From the NCBI RefSeq assembly GCF_001528665.1, contig NZ_BBYJ01000047.1:1-36078 (forward strand): a stretch of DNA of 36,078 nt, given 5' to 3'. This document shows positions 1 through 7,391 of this stretch, piece by piece (position 1 is the first letter of the stretch; each line of letters opens with the position of its first letter). The DNA comes from Microtetraspora malaysiensis (GTDB lineage: Bacteria; Actinomycetota; Actinomycetes; Streptosporangiales; Streptosporangiaceae). The notes under the pieces are model-generated. The model was not told where the DNA came from. It did not search any database and saw only the letters and a program-made list of their open reading frames with translations. The position numbers and the translations under genes are program-made.

Positions 1-1
1 G

Positions 2-17
2 ATAACTTGGGGCTTAT
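2..17. promoter_or_regulatory. Candidate LysR operator (ATAA-N8-TTAT dyad)
   Basis: The sequence reads ATAA, eight bases, TTAT, an interrupted dyad just upstream of the GTG start of the LysR gene at 36. It lies in the 121-bp space between this gene and the divergent hemerythrin operon on the circle (second written copy at 35618-35633). LysR proteins usually bind T-N11-A type dyads in such divergent spacers and regulate both themselves and the opposite operon. The assignment is inferred from position and symmetry only. Confidence 0.35.
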
Positions 18-35
18 AGCTCAGATAGGAACAAA

Positions 36-926
36 GTGGAACTTAGGGACATCGAGATCTTTCTGACCCTGGCCGAGGAGCTGCACTTCGGCCGGACGGC
101 CGCCCGGCTCTACGTGTCCCAGGCGCGGGTCAGCCAGGCGATCAGCCAGCAGGAACGCCGTATCGGAACCCCGTTGTTCGACCGCTCCAACCGCCGCCAG
201 GTCCGCCTGACCCCGGTCGGACAGCAGTTGCGTGACGACCTGCTCCCGGTCTACGCGGGCCTGCGCGAAAGCCTCGAACGTGCCCGGATGGCATCCCGCG
301 GCATCAACGCGCGGCTACGGGTGGGCATGCTGCCCTTCAACACCCACGACCTGCATCCCTACTGGCGGGCCTTCCGCGACCGGCACCCGCACTGGGAACT
401 GCAGCTGCGCCGCGCTCCCTTCATCGACCCGTTCGCCAGGCTCCGCTCCGGCGACCTGGACGTACTGATCGCCTGGCTCCCCGTGGAAGAACCCGATCTG
501 ACCGTGGGCCCGGTCCTGTTCACCGACCCACGGGTACTCGCCGTCTCCGCCGAGCACGAACTGGCCGACCGGCCCTCAGTACCCTTGGAAGCGCTCGGCG
601 ACCTCCCGCACGCCACCGCCCCCCACATGCCGGACTACTGGGAGGACAGCTACCTGCCCTTCCACACCCCGTGCGGTCAGACAATCGAACGGATCGAACC
701 CATCGCCAACGCCGACGAGCTGATCCACCTGGTCAGCACCGGCGAGATCGCCCACAACTTCCCCGCCCACGTCACCCGATACTGGGCAATGCCGCACCTG
801 CGGTGGCTCCCCATGCCGGACATGCCACACCTGACCTACGCCCTGGTCTGGCACACCGAGGCCGAAACCGACCTGATCCGAGCCCTCGCCCAGACGATCC
901 ACGACCTCGGCCCCACCAACGGCTGA
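36..926 (+). CDS. LysR-family transcriptional regulator
   Basis: 296 aa, GTG start with AGGA five bases upstream. Residues 1-60 form the LysR winged helix (LRDIEIFLTLAEELHF, then AARLYVSQARVSQAISQQE and the LFDRSNRRQVRLTPVG wing). The rest is a periplasmic-binding-like effector domain that opens with the typical LRVGML strand near residue 94. Full length for the family. On the circular map it is divergent from the hemerythrin / SDR / VOC operon (34256-35530), the classic layout of a LysR protein and its target operon, so it probably senses a small ligand and controls that operon. It is cargo of the Tn3-like element. The effector is unknown. Confidence 0.92.
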   Translation: MELRDIEIFLTLAEELHFGRTAARLYVSQARVSQAISQQERRIGTPLFDRSNRRQVRLTPVGQQLRDDLLPVYAGLRESLERARMASRGINARLRVGMLPFNTHDLHPYWRAFRDRHPHWELQLRRAPFIDPFARLRSGDLDVLIAWLPVEEPDLTVGPVLFTDPRVLAVSAEHELADRPSVPLEALGDLPHATAPHMPDYWEDSYLPFHTPCGQTIERIEPIANADELIHLVSTGEIAHNFPAHVTRYWAMPHLRWLPMPDMPHLTYALVWHTEAETDLIRALAQTIHDLGPTNG

Positions 927-1057
927 CCGACACCAGGCGACCCCGCTCGCGGTCACAGCACGTGACCCGTGGATCGCGCCCGCGTTTGACGGACGGTCAC
1001 GTCACGACCACCGCGTGCGGATGGGGTTCTGCGGGTGGTCTCCGGCCAGAAGTCGGC

Positions 1058-1219
1058 TCAGCAGGTCTGCCAGGCCTGGGGGAGGATGAGGTCGTGGGTC
1101 GTGCGCAGGGCGGGGATCGTCCACCAGCGCAGGTCGAGGAGATCTTTGCCTTCGTGGTCTTGCTGGGCGGAGAGGTCGATGTGATCGGAGCCCTCCGACG
1201 CGACCTTCGCCGCGCTCAC
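1058..1219 (-). pseudogene. C-terminal fragment resembling a Nudix hydrolase
   Basis: A 53-codon reading frame ends with a run (LDLRWWTIPALRTTHDLILP) that looks like the usual end of actinobacterial Nudix proteins, where RWW-x3-LR follows the catalytic domain. The Nudix box itself is absent, so this is at most a 3' remnant. It has a possible GTG start but no clear ribosome-binding site. It sits in the debris between the LysR gene and the resolvase of the Tn3-like element. It could also be a chance ORF. Confidence 0.3.
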
Positions 1220-1436
1220 CGGCCAGCCTCCAAGCCCGGCTCACCTTGACGGCGCAGCCCAGCTGTTCGGCAGCCTCGAATGGACCACTGAGCACGGAAA
1301 ACAGCTCCCCGAAACGCTGAAGACGATGCTGACCGCACACATCCGAGCGACTGGCACCGACCCGATGAAAACTCGCCTCAGCTGGGACTACTACGGCGCC
1401 GAACGGACCGACTTACTCCCCCGCCGACCTGGGTGA
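1185..1436 (+). pseudogene. Orphan C-terminal gene fragment, unknown function
   Basis: An open frame without a start codon encodes about 83 residues with normal high-GC codon use and a sensible composition (for example FGSLEWTTEHGKQLPETLK and TRLSWDYYGAERTDLL near the end). It is probably the 3' end of a gene whose beginning was lost. It partly overlaps the Nudix-like fragment on the opposite strand, so this 500-bp stretch looks like stacked debris of past insertions or deletions. I do not recognise the family. Confidence 0.35.
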
Positions 1437-1446
1437 TCGTCAAAGC

Positions 1447-1476
1447 ATGTACTTCATGACAGCTTCGTTACCGACA
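1447..1476 (+). repeat. 30-bp direct repeat, copy 1
   Basis: The sequence beginning ATGTACTTC and containing CAGCTTCGTTA recurs in the same orientation at 3717-3746 with 27 of 30 identical bases. Copy 1 lies inside the Tn3-like element; copy 2 lies 58 bp past the stop of the tyrosine recombinase remnant. The pair brackets the resolvase, the transposon end and the recombinase fragment. They may be attachment-site remnants or the ends of an older element. Confidence 0.6.
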
Positions 1477-1815
1477 CCCCAGTTCCTCGCGCAGCGCCGC
1501 CTCCAGCGCGCGGGCCAGACTCCCGCGATCACCGGGGTCCAGGGCTCTCGTACGGACGGCTGGCAGCGCCAGCAGGTGCGGTCCCGCCCGGTCGGCACGG
1601 ACCGGCAGCCCGTACCGCACGATCGCCCGCATCTCCTCGGCGAGCTCCAGCAGCGGGCTCTCCTCCTGATCACGGAGGGAGATCTCGGAAGGGGTCGTGT
1701 CCCCTGCCTCCCACACCGCGCCAGAAAAAGCCCAGTCCCATGCCCAGAAAGTACCCAGGATAGTTCTTGCCGAGGGGGCATAATCGTTCGACTCCGCCCC
1801 CACAGCCGGATCCAA
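1468..1815 (-). CDS. Possible gene or 3' remnant, unknown function
   Basis: A 115-codon ORF. The last 70 residues (from SLRDQEESPLLELAEEM to LARALEAALREELGCR) look like a genuine alpha-helical protein. The first 35 residues are less convincing, so the start is doubtful and a 3' remnant is possible. It ends inside the 30-bp direct repeat. It is divergent from the resolvase and shares its upstream region, the usual place for a Tn3 res site. No family recognised. Confidence 0.35.
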   Translation of the reverse strand: MDPAVGAESNDYAPSARTILGTFWAWDWAFSGAVWEAGDTTPSEISLRDQEESPLLELAEEMRAIVRYGLPVRADRAGPHLLALPAVRTRALDPGDRGSLARALEAALREELGCR

Positions 1816-1956
1816 TCAAGACCCGCCCCCGACCTGCGGCGACGGCCCACCGATCCAATCGGATCCGATCCATACTTCCGCCCCTCCTTTTCGCCCCCTA
1901 AAATCGCTGCGGGCGCCCGTCAGAGGCAGTCCAGCCGACCGGACAGTGGGGACACG
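1740..1956. promoter_or_regulatory. Candidate res site / resolvase promoter region
   Basis: The stretch directly upstream of the serine resolvase is more AT-rich than its neighbours. It carries related short motifs (GATCCAATC at 1810 and 1852, then GATCCGATCC at 1862). Tn3-family resolvases act on a res site of several dyad subsites next to tnpR. The placement is inference; the subsites are not clear dyads by eye. Confidence 0.3.
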
Positions 1957-2874
1957 ATGGACCGCCTCTACCTGCGGCACTCCACCGACAAACAGACCGA
2001 CGCCCGCCAGCGGCACGCACTGTCCGCCCTGCTCGCCTCCGGCGCACCCGTCTACGACGACCCCGCAACCTCCAGCCGCCAGCTCCCCCTTGACCGCGCC
2101 GGGTTCACCAAGCTGCTGCACGAGGCCGCCGTCGGCGACACCATCCGCATCGCCGACGCCGCCCGCCTCTTCCGCTCCGTCGCCGACATCCTCGCCCTGC
2201 GGCCCGTCCTCATCCGCCGCGGCCTGCACCTGCGGGTCGAGTCCGGGCTGCTGTCGGGGATCGACCTGGCCGCCGACGACCCCGGCACCAAGATGATGGT
2301 CTCCGTCCTGGCCGCCGTACTCGAATTCCAACGTGACATGATCAGCGAGAACACCCGCCAGGGCGTCGCCGCCGCCGAAGCCTCCGGCAAGACTCTCGGC
2401 CGCCCCGCCGCCCTCGCCCCGGGCAAGGCCGCTGACGTCGTCACCGCCTACCGGGAAGGCGCCGCCATCAAGGCCCTCGCCCGCCAGCACCAGGTCGCCG
2501 CCAAGACCATCCGCCGTATCCTCGACGCCGCTGGCGCCCGCGAGCTCCCCGAACAGCCGGGCGCCCTCCCCGTACCCGTCGAGCAGCCCGACCCCCAGGC
2601 GCAGACACCGGTGACGCTCGACCTCCCCGGCCTGCTCGCCGACCACCTCGCTGCCGCCGGCGACGACACCGTCCGCCAGGCCCTGGCCACCGGACGAACC
2701 ATCCGCCGCGGCCAAGGCCACACCATCCGCCTCACCGCCCCGCTCACCCTGCACCGCGCCGCACTCCAGCAGAGCACCGCCCTGGCCGCCGACACCGCCG
2801 CACCAGCCGAGCGCAAGGCCCACCGGGTTTACGCCACCCGCATCAAAACCGCCGAGCAGCCACCCGGCAACTGA
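1957..2874 (+). CDS. tnpR: Serine site-specific recombinase (Tn3-type resolvase)
   Basis: 305 aa. Opens with YLRHSTDKQTDARQ, the resolvase/invertase N-terminal motif with the catalytic serine at residue 9. The central region has the conserved stretch around MMVSVLAAVLEFQRDMISENTRQG and a GRPAAL linker. A helix-turn-helix follows (about residues 165-190, IKALARQHQVAAKTIRRIL). The C-terminus is about 100 residues longer than classic 180-200 aa resolvases, of unknown role. The ATG at 1957 is preferred over longer upstream readings because the catalytic motif begins at residue 4. In the Tn3 pathway it would resolve the cointegrate made by TnpA. It sits just inside the right transposon end, far from tnpA in linear view but in the same element on the circle. 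Confidence 0.88.
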   Translation: MDRLYLRHSTDKQTDARQRHALSALLASGAPVYDDPATSSRQLPLDRAGFTKLLHEAAVGDTIRIADAARLFRSVADILALRPVLIRRGLHLRVESGLLSGIDLAADDPGTKMMVSVLAAVLEFQRDMISENTRQGVAAAEASGKTLGRPAALAPGKAADVVTAYREGAAIKALARQHQVAAKTIRRILDAAGARELPEQPGALPVPVEQPDPQAQTPVTLDLPGLLADHLAAAGDDTVRQALATGRTIRRGQGHTIRLTAPLTLHRAALQQSTALAADTAAPAERKAHRVYATRIKTAEQPPGN

Positions 2875-2898
2875 CCAGCACGCACCACGCCAGACCCC

Positions 2899-2947
2899 AC
2901 CAAGATCATTCTCGGCGCCAACGGCTGTCCGCAAGTTCCTCAACCCC
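2899..2947 (-). repeat. Right terminal inverted repeat of the Tn3-like element
   Basis: The reverse complement begins GGGGTTGAGGAACTTGCGG and matches 30327-30375 over 49 bp with two mismatches (positions 34 and 45 from the tip). Tn3-family ends start with GGGG and are about 38 bp or longer. The tip lies at 2947, where the tyrosine recombinase reading frame begins abruptly. Confidence 0.88.
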
Positions 2948-3659
2948 GCTGTCCGCGCTGGTCTCCTTCACCACCTGGGCCCAGCGCCAGGACCTGCTGG
3001 CGACCAACCCCGCCCGCCGGCTGGAGCGCCGCACCCCCGCCCGCCGCGGCGACCGCGCCATCCCGCAGGCCCGCCTGGAGAAGCTGTTCACCGACGACCG
3101 CCACCCGCTCCGGGAACGAGTCCTCTGGCGGCTGCTGTATGAAACTGCGGCCCGGGCCGAGGAAATCCTCTCCCTCGACGTCGAAGACCTCGACCCTGAG
3201 TTCCGGCGCGCCCGCGTCACTTCCAAAGGCGGCGCCCTCGAATACGTGCACTGGGCCACCGCCACCGCCCGCCTGCTACCCCGTCTGCTGAAGGGACGCC
3301 AGGCCGGGCCGGTCTTCCTGGCCGACCGGCGCGCTCCCGCCTCCGGACGGCGTGCGCCCGCGGCCGCCGACATCTGCCCCGTCACCGGACGAGGCCGCCT
3401 GTCCTACCCGCGCGCCGAGTACCTGTTCAAGACCGCCTCCGCCGAGCTCGACCCGCACGGCGACGGATGGACCCTGCACCAGCTGCGCCACAGCGCCCTG
3501 CAGCATCTGGCCCAGGCCGGGCGGACCGCGCCCGAACTCCAGGCCAAGTCCCGCCACCAGCACCTGTCCAGCCTCGGACGGTATGTGCGCCTGGGCGAGG
3601 AGACCTCCGCCCGCATCACCGCCGAGCACGATCCGGCCGCCCGTCGGCGCACCCGCTAG
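2948..3659 (+). pseudogene. Tyrosine recombinase / integrase, 5'-truncated by the transposon end
   Basis: An open frame of 236 codons begins at the transposon tip without a start codon. It contains the whole catalytic domain: first arginine in YETAARAEEILSL, lysine in TSKGG, the HQLRH box, a histidine in RHQHLS and the tyrosine nucleophile in GRYVRLGEE. The N-terminal core-binding domain (normally about 100 residues) is missing, so the protein should not be functional. The remaining codons are intact, which implies recent truncation. It was probably the plasmid's own integrase or dimer-resolution recombinase. The missing 5' part is not at the other transposon end (before 30327), so a deletion accompanied or followed insertion. 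Confidence 0.85.
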
Positions 3660-3716
3660 CGATCTCCGGCATCTACCCGCGACGGGTTGCCGCTGACCAG
3701 GGCTAACGACCATCCG

Positions 3717-3746
3717 ATGTACTTCCTGGCAGCTTCGTTAACGACA
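3717..3746 (+). repeat. 30-bp direct repeat, copy 2
   Basis: Second copy of the repeat at 1447-1476 (27 of 30 bases identical), beginning 58 bp after the stop codon of the tyrosine recombinase. Integrase genes often lie next to their attachment site, which makes an att-like role possible. It is also the left boundary of a broken HTH gene at 3761. Confidence 0.6.
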
Positions 3747-3760
3747 GGCCAACATGGGAG

Positions 3761-3880
3761 GTGACGAGCGACTTCATCACCGCCTGCGGCGGGGTGCCGG
3801 AGCAGGAGCCCTGGCCCACGCTGTGGAAGCTGGCCGATGCCGCCGCAAGCCAGACTCGCGACGCCTCAAGACGCCAGCGC
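3761..3880 (+). pseudogene. C-terminal fragment of a small HTH protein
   Basis: A short frame starting at GTG encodes a run (SDFITACGGVPEQEPWP, then LWKLADAAA) that matches the end of the HTH domain common at the front of actinobacterial NTPase-TPR proteins, where FVxACGG...W...W is typical. The DNA-binding half is missing and the 5' edge coincides with the 30-bp repeat. It is followed by a second HTH protein of the same type and then by a large protein that starts with the same domain, so the area holds three related HTH units. Confidence 0.4.
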
Positions 3881-4274
3881 GCGGAGAGCCCGGCATCGAG
3901 CAAGAGCCGGACCGAAGCCCGCCAAGCCGCTGTCCTTGAGCCGAAGTCTCCGAAAGGCCCTGCTCCCCCGAACCCGGCTGGCCACCAACCCGCAGCAGTA
4001 CCGCTACCAGCTGTGCCTCCTACAGGCGTGGGCCGGCGTGAGCCTTCAAGAAATCAGCCAGTTGGATGCGCTGAATCAGTCGAAGAACTATGGGATTCCA
4101 TACACGACCTTGCACGACGCGCTCAACCCCAAGCTGTCCCGCATGCCAGCGCTGCGCGTCGTCCGCACGATCGTGACGGCCTGCGTGGCCGACCTAGAGC
4201 AGTGGGTCGGAGTGTGGCGCGTGATCAACGTGCAGCAGTTCAAGCGGTCCAACCTTCCGCCTACTGGGCTGTAA
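3837..4274 (+). CDS. Small XRE-like helix-turn-helix protein
   Basis: 145 aa as read from the first ATG, but the first 45 residues are low-complexity and the true start may be later. From about residue 55 it carries an HTH domain (LLQAWAGVSLQEISQ, then YGIPYTTLHDALN, then VVRTIVTACVADLEQWVGVW) of the type fused to NTPase-TPR proteins in actinomycetes; the gene at 4766 carries the same domain at its N-terminus. It has no effector domain, so it is probably a small regulator or a stand-alone partner of the large protein. It lies between the integrase remnant and a small membrane protein on the other strand. Confidence 0.5.
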   Translation: MPPQARLATPQDASARRARHRARAGPKPAKPLSLSRSLRKALLPRTRLATNPQQYRYQLCLLQAWAGVSLQEISQLDALNQSKNYGIPYTTLHDALNPKLSRMPALRVVRTIVTACVADLEQWVGVWRVINVQQFKRSNLPPTGL

Positions 4275-4345
4275 GCCTGATCAGGGCGTCGAGGTGGTGT
4301 CCTGCTCGGCGGCGTGTTCACGGGCTCTCTCGCTGGGTAAGGACG

Positions 4346-4513
4346 TCAGCTGCCGGTGGGCGGGTCCTCGGCCTCGGTGGGGGTGCGAGGCCGGAGGTCG
4401 GAGTCCGTGAGGCTCTGGGGGCGGCGACGCTGTCGGCTGGCGGCCCAGCCGACCAGGGCGGTGGCCAGGTTCAGTGCGCTGACGATCAGGGGGATCAACT
4501 CGGACGGCTGCAT
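4346..4513 (-). CDS. Small single-pass membrane protein, unknown function
   Basis: 55 aa. The ATG at 4513 is chosen because AGGAG lies seven bases upstream. Residues 4-24 (ELIPLIVSALNLATALVGWA) form one hydrophobic segment, followed by a basic stretch (SRQRRR) and a polar Pro/Thr-rich tail, so the N-terminus is predicted outside and the basic tail in the cytoplasm. It is convergent with the HTH gene and divergent from the NTPase-TPR gene at 4766. Small membrane proteins next to NTPase-repeat proteins are sometimes effectors or anchors in defence modules; here that is only a guess. Confidence 0.55.
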   Translation of the reverse strand: MQPSELIPLIVSALNLATALVGWAASRQRRRPQSLTDSDLRPRTPTEAEDPPTGS

Positions 4514-4765
4514 GTTCGGACTCCTGTCGCTGGAGGGGGCGAGATCGCCCCGGTTGGGGAGTCCCATGGCAGCCCGGGCATGCGGGGTCCGGCAGCGGAT
4601 GCGGACCAGCCCGGACGAATCCCTACATCGGTGGGCGCAGGTGAGGCAGTCTGATCAGCAGCGGCCGGCGGTTCGGCCGGTGGCGGGCGTAGGGGTGTTC
4701 GGTGTTGTCCGCCGCCCCGGCCGGACCCTTCGCTACGGCCTGAACCCGAATGGAAATGGACTGTC

Positions 4766-7369
4766 ATGCCCGCGCACCCCCCGCCTCCCTCATCGCAATC
4801 CCCGCGGCCGCAGCCGTCTGCGGGAGAGCCTGCGCCCAGGGGCGTGGACCCGGCCAGCGTGCACACCCTGCCGGAGCTTGCCGCGGCGTTGGATGCGCTG
4901 CGCGCCGGCCGGTCATACGCCGACTTGGGCAAGGCGGTGCGGCCGGACCGGTTGCCGTCCAGCACGGTCAGCGATCTGCTCAAGACCAGCCGGTGCACGG
5001 TGGAGACGCTGGAGCTGTTCCTGCGCGCCTGTGGAGTGCGGCGCGAGGAGTGGTCCGCGTGGCGGGCGGCGCGGGAACGCGCGCTCACCGATGTGCCGCC
5101 GGGGCTGTCCGGGTTGGTGCGGGTCGCGGCGGCTGATCCGCGCCGGCTCGGGGTGCACGCGCCGATCGACGCACCCGGCGCCATCGGCGACCTGCCCATC
5201 TACGTGCCGCGGGACACCGACTCCGATCCGAGCGGGGTGCGCGCGCTGGTCGGCCGAGCTGCCGAGCGGGGCGGGCTGGTGGTGCTGGTCGGTGGCTCCT
5301 CGGTAGGTAAGACTCGGTGCGCGTACGAGGCGATCCGTCAGCTGGTGCCGCAGTGGTGGCTGCTGCACCCGGGCGAGGCGGAGCAGGTCCGCCAGGCGGC
5401 TGCGGTGGCGCCGGCCCGGCTGGTGGTGTGGCTGGATGAGCTGCAGCGCTACCTGGGTGGCCCGGCCGGGCTGGCCGCCGCCACCGTCCGCACTCTGCTG
5501 AACTCCGGCTGCATCCTGATTGCCACGATCTGGCCCAAGCGGCACGACGCTTACGTCGCCCTCCCCAGGGAGACTGGGGAAAGTGATCCGTATGCGGTGG
5601 AGCGGGAGTTGCTGGACCTGGCCGACGTCATACGGCTCGGCTCCTCCTTCAGCCCTGCTGAGCGGGAACGCGCCCAGACCGTTGCGCAGGCCGGAGATCG
5701 GCGGATCGCGCTGGCGCTGGAATCGGCCGACTACGGGCTGACCCAGGTGATCGCTGCCGCCCCGCAATTGGTCGACCGGTGGCGCGGCGCCGACCCGTAC
5801 GCCGCAGCGGTGCTGAATGCGGCGATCGACGCCACCCGCCTCGGTGTGGAATCCCCGCTCACTGCTGATCTGCTGCGGGATGCCGCGCCCGGCTACTGCG
5901 ATGCCCGCCAGCGCGCGGACGCGTCGGGCAACTGGTTCGAGACCGCGCTGGCCTATGCCACCAAGAAGCTCAACGGCGCGGCCGCCGCCCTGGCCCCTAT
6001 CGCCGCCCCGGGCACCATGGGCCGCCTGGCCGGCTACCTGGTCGCCGACTACCTGCAACAACACGCCGGACAGCAGCGCCGCAACCTCAAGGTGACCGCC
6101 ACAACCTGGCAGGCCCTGTGCGACAACCTCACCGACCCTGGCGACCAGACCCGTGTCGGCCGAGCTGCGCGGGATCGGCTGCTGTATCGCTACGCTGAAC
6201 CTCTCTACCGGCACGCCATCGACGCCGGGGGCGAGGACGCCGCCGGGCTGCTGGCCGAGCTGCTGGAAGAGCAGGGCCGGGTGGAGGAGGCCGTCGAGGT
6301 CCTGCGCGCCCACATCGACGCCGAGGGCGACGATGCCGACGGGTGGCTGGCCTGGAGGTTGGCCGGGCTGCTGGGGAGGCAGGGCCGGGTGGAGGAGGCC
6401 GTCGAGGTCCTGCGCGCCCACATCGATGCCAGGGGCGAGGACGTCGCCTGGCGGCTGTCCGGGCAGCTGGCCGAACTGCTGGAGAGGCAGGGCCGGGCAG
6501 AGGAAGCCATCGAGGTCCTGCGCACCCACATCGACGCCGAGGGCGACGATGCCGACGGGTGGCTGGCCTGGAGGTTGGCCGGGCTGCTGGAGAGGCAGGG
6601 CCGGGTGGAGGAGGCCGTCGAGGTCCTGCGCATCCGCATCGACGCCGGTGACGAGGATGACGCCTGGCGGCTGGTCGAACTGCTGGGGAGGCAGGGCCGG
6701 GTGGAGGAGGCCGTCGAGGTCTTGCGCGCCCGCATCGACGCCGGTGACGAGGGCTCCGCCTGGCGGCTGTCCGGGCAGCTGGCCGGGCTGCTGGAGAGGC
6801 AGGGCCGGGTGGAGGAGGCCGTCGAGGTCCTGCGCACCCGCATCGACGCCGGTGACGAGGATGACGCCTGGCGGCTGTCCGGGCGGCTGGCCGAACTGCT
6901 GGAGAGGCAGGGCCGGGTGGAGGAGGCCGTCGAGGTCCTGCGCACCCGCATCGATGCCAGGGGCGAGGACGTCGCCTGGCGGCTGTCCGGGCGGCTGGCC
7001 GAACTGCTGGAGAGGCAGGGCCGGGTGGAGGAGGCCGTCGAGGTCCTGCGCACCCACCTCGACGCCGGTGGCGACGATGCCGACGGGTGGCTGGCCTGGA
7101 GGTTGGCCGGGCTGCTGGAGAGGCAGGGCCGGGTGGAGGAGGCCGTCGAGGTCTTGCGCACCCACCTCGATGGCGAGGACGCCGCCGGGCTGCTGGCCGA
7201 ACTGCTGGAGAGGCAGGGCCGGGTGGAGGAGGCCGTCGAGGTCCTGCACACCCACCTCGACGCCGGTGACGAGGACGTCGCCGGGCTGCTGACCCGACTG
7301 CTGGAGAGGCAGGGCCGGGTGGAGGAGGCGGAGCGGTTGCGCCGGTTCGGGCGGTCGGCGGACGGCTGA
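4766..7369 (+). CDS. HTH-NTPase-TPR repeat protein (STAND-like)
   Basis: 867 aa. Order: Pro-rich lead (1-30); XRE-like HTH (about 33-105, with YADLGKAVRPDRLPSSTVSD); linker; P-loop NTPase with Walker A GGSSVGKT at 176-183 and Walker B RLVVWLDEL at 218-226; a helical region; and from about 475 eleven TPR-like units built on QGRVEEAVEVLRTHID, usually 32-38 residues apart. The layout (DNA- or protein-binding head, switch NTPase, repeat sensor) is that of STAND signalling proteins. These bind a trigger through the repeats and oligomerise with ATP; several act in antiviral defence in other bacteria. No nuclease or TIR effector is visible, so output may go through the HTH or a partner such as the small membrane protein at 4346. 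The repeat units are nearly identical in DNA, a sign of recent expansion and likely copy-number variation. Confidence 0.85.
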   Translation: MPAHPPPPSSQSPRPQPSAGEPAPRGVDPASVHTLPELAAALDALRAGRSYADLGKAVRPDRLPSSTVSDLLKTSRCTVETLELFLRACGVRREEWSAWRAARERALTDVPPGLSGLVRVAAADPRRLGVHAPIDAPGAIGDLPIYVPRDTDSDPSGVRALVGRAAERGGLVVLVGGSSVGKTRCAYEAIRQLVPQWWLLHPGEAEQVRQAAAVAPARLVVWLDELQRYLGGPAGLAAATVRTLLNSGCILIATIWPKRHDAYVALPRETGESDPYAVERELLDLADVIRLGSSFSPAERERAQTVAQAGDRRIALALESADYGLTQVIAAAPQLVDRWRGADPYAAAVLNAAIDATRLGVESPLTADLLRDAAPGYCDARQRADASGNWFETALAYATKKLNGAAAALAPIAAPGTMGRLAGYLVADYLQQHAGQQRRNLKVTATTWQALCDNLTDPGDQTRVGRAARDRLLYRYAEPLYRHAIDAGGEDAAGLLAELLEEQGRVEEAVEVLRAHIDAEGDDADGWLAWRLAGLLGRQGRVEEAVEVLRAHIDARGEDVAWRLSGQLAELLERQGRAEEAIEVLRTHIDAEGDDADGWLAWRLAGLLERQGRVEEAVEVLRIRIDAGDEDDAWRLVELLGRQGRVEEAVEVLRARIDAGDEGSAWRLSGQLAGLLERQGRVEEAVEVLRTRIDAGDEDDAWRLSGRLAELLERQGRVEEAVEVLRTRIDARGEDVAWRLSGRLAELLERQGRVEEAVEVLRTHLDAGGDDADGWLAWRLAGLLERQGRVEEAVEVLRTHLDGEDAAGLLAELLERQGRVEEAVEVLHTHLDAGDEDVAGLLTRLLERQGRVEEAERLRRFGRSADG
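6226..7345 (+). repeat. Tandem TPR-coding repeats, 11 units
   Basis: The core AGGGCCGGGTGGAGGAGGC recurs eleven times (two units with small changes), at spacings of roughly 80-115 bases, with near-identical flanks. Differences in spacer length come from an alternative insert coding for DGWLAWRL. The whole array stays in frame with the NTPase gene. Such identity favours slippage or unequal recombination. Confidence 0.85.
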
Positions 7370-7391
7370 CCGGCGCTCCCGGGCGGGTGTC

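Larger units (their letters stand above)
1..2947 (+). mobile_element. Tn3-like transposon, right-hand part (continues from 30327 across the circle junction)
   Basis: This stretch ends at base 2947 with an inverted copy of the 49-bp sequence that begins at 30327 next to the Tn3 transposase. If the molecule is circular (bases 35617-36078 equal 1-462), the element runs 30327-35616 then 1-2947, about 8.2 kb. This part carries a LysR regulator, gene debris at 1058-1815, and the resolvase at 1957-2874, placed just inside the right end. Tn3-family elements have long inverted repeats starting GGGG, a roughly 1000-aa TnpA and a TnpR resolvase; all three are visible. The flanking 5-mers (AGCAC at 30322, GCTGT at 2948) do not match, so no target-site duplication survives. 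Confidence 0.8.

Noticed and set aside
1447-1956. Upstream extension of the resolvase to a 475-aa protein
   Set aside because: The resolvase motif starts right after ATG 1957; the extension has unlikely composition and overlaps a better minus-strand frame and the repeat.
2906-3385. Minus-strand ORF crossing the transposon end
   Set aside because: Arg-rich shadow of the tyrosine recombinase fragment.
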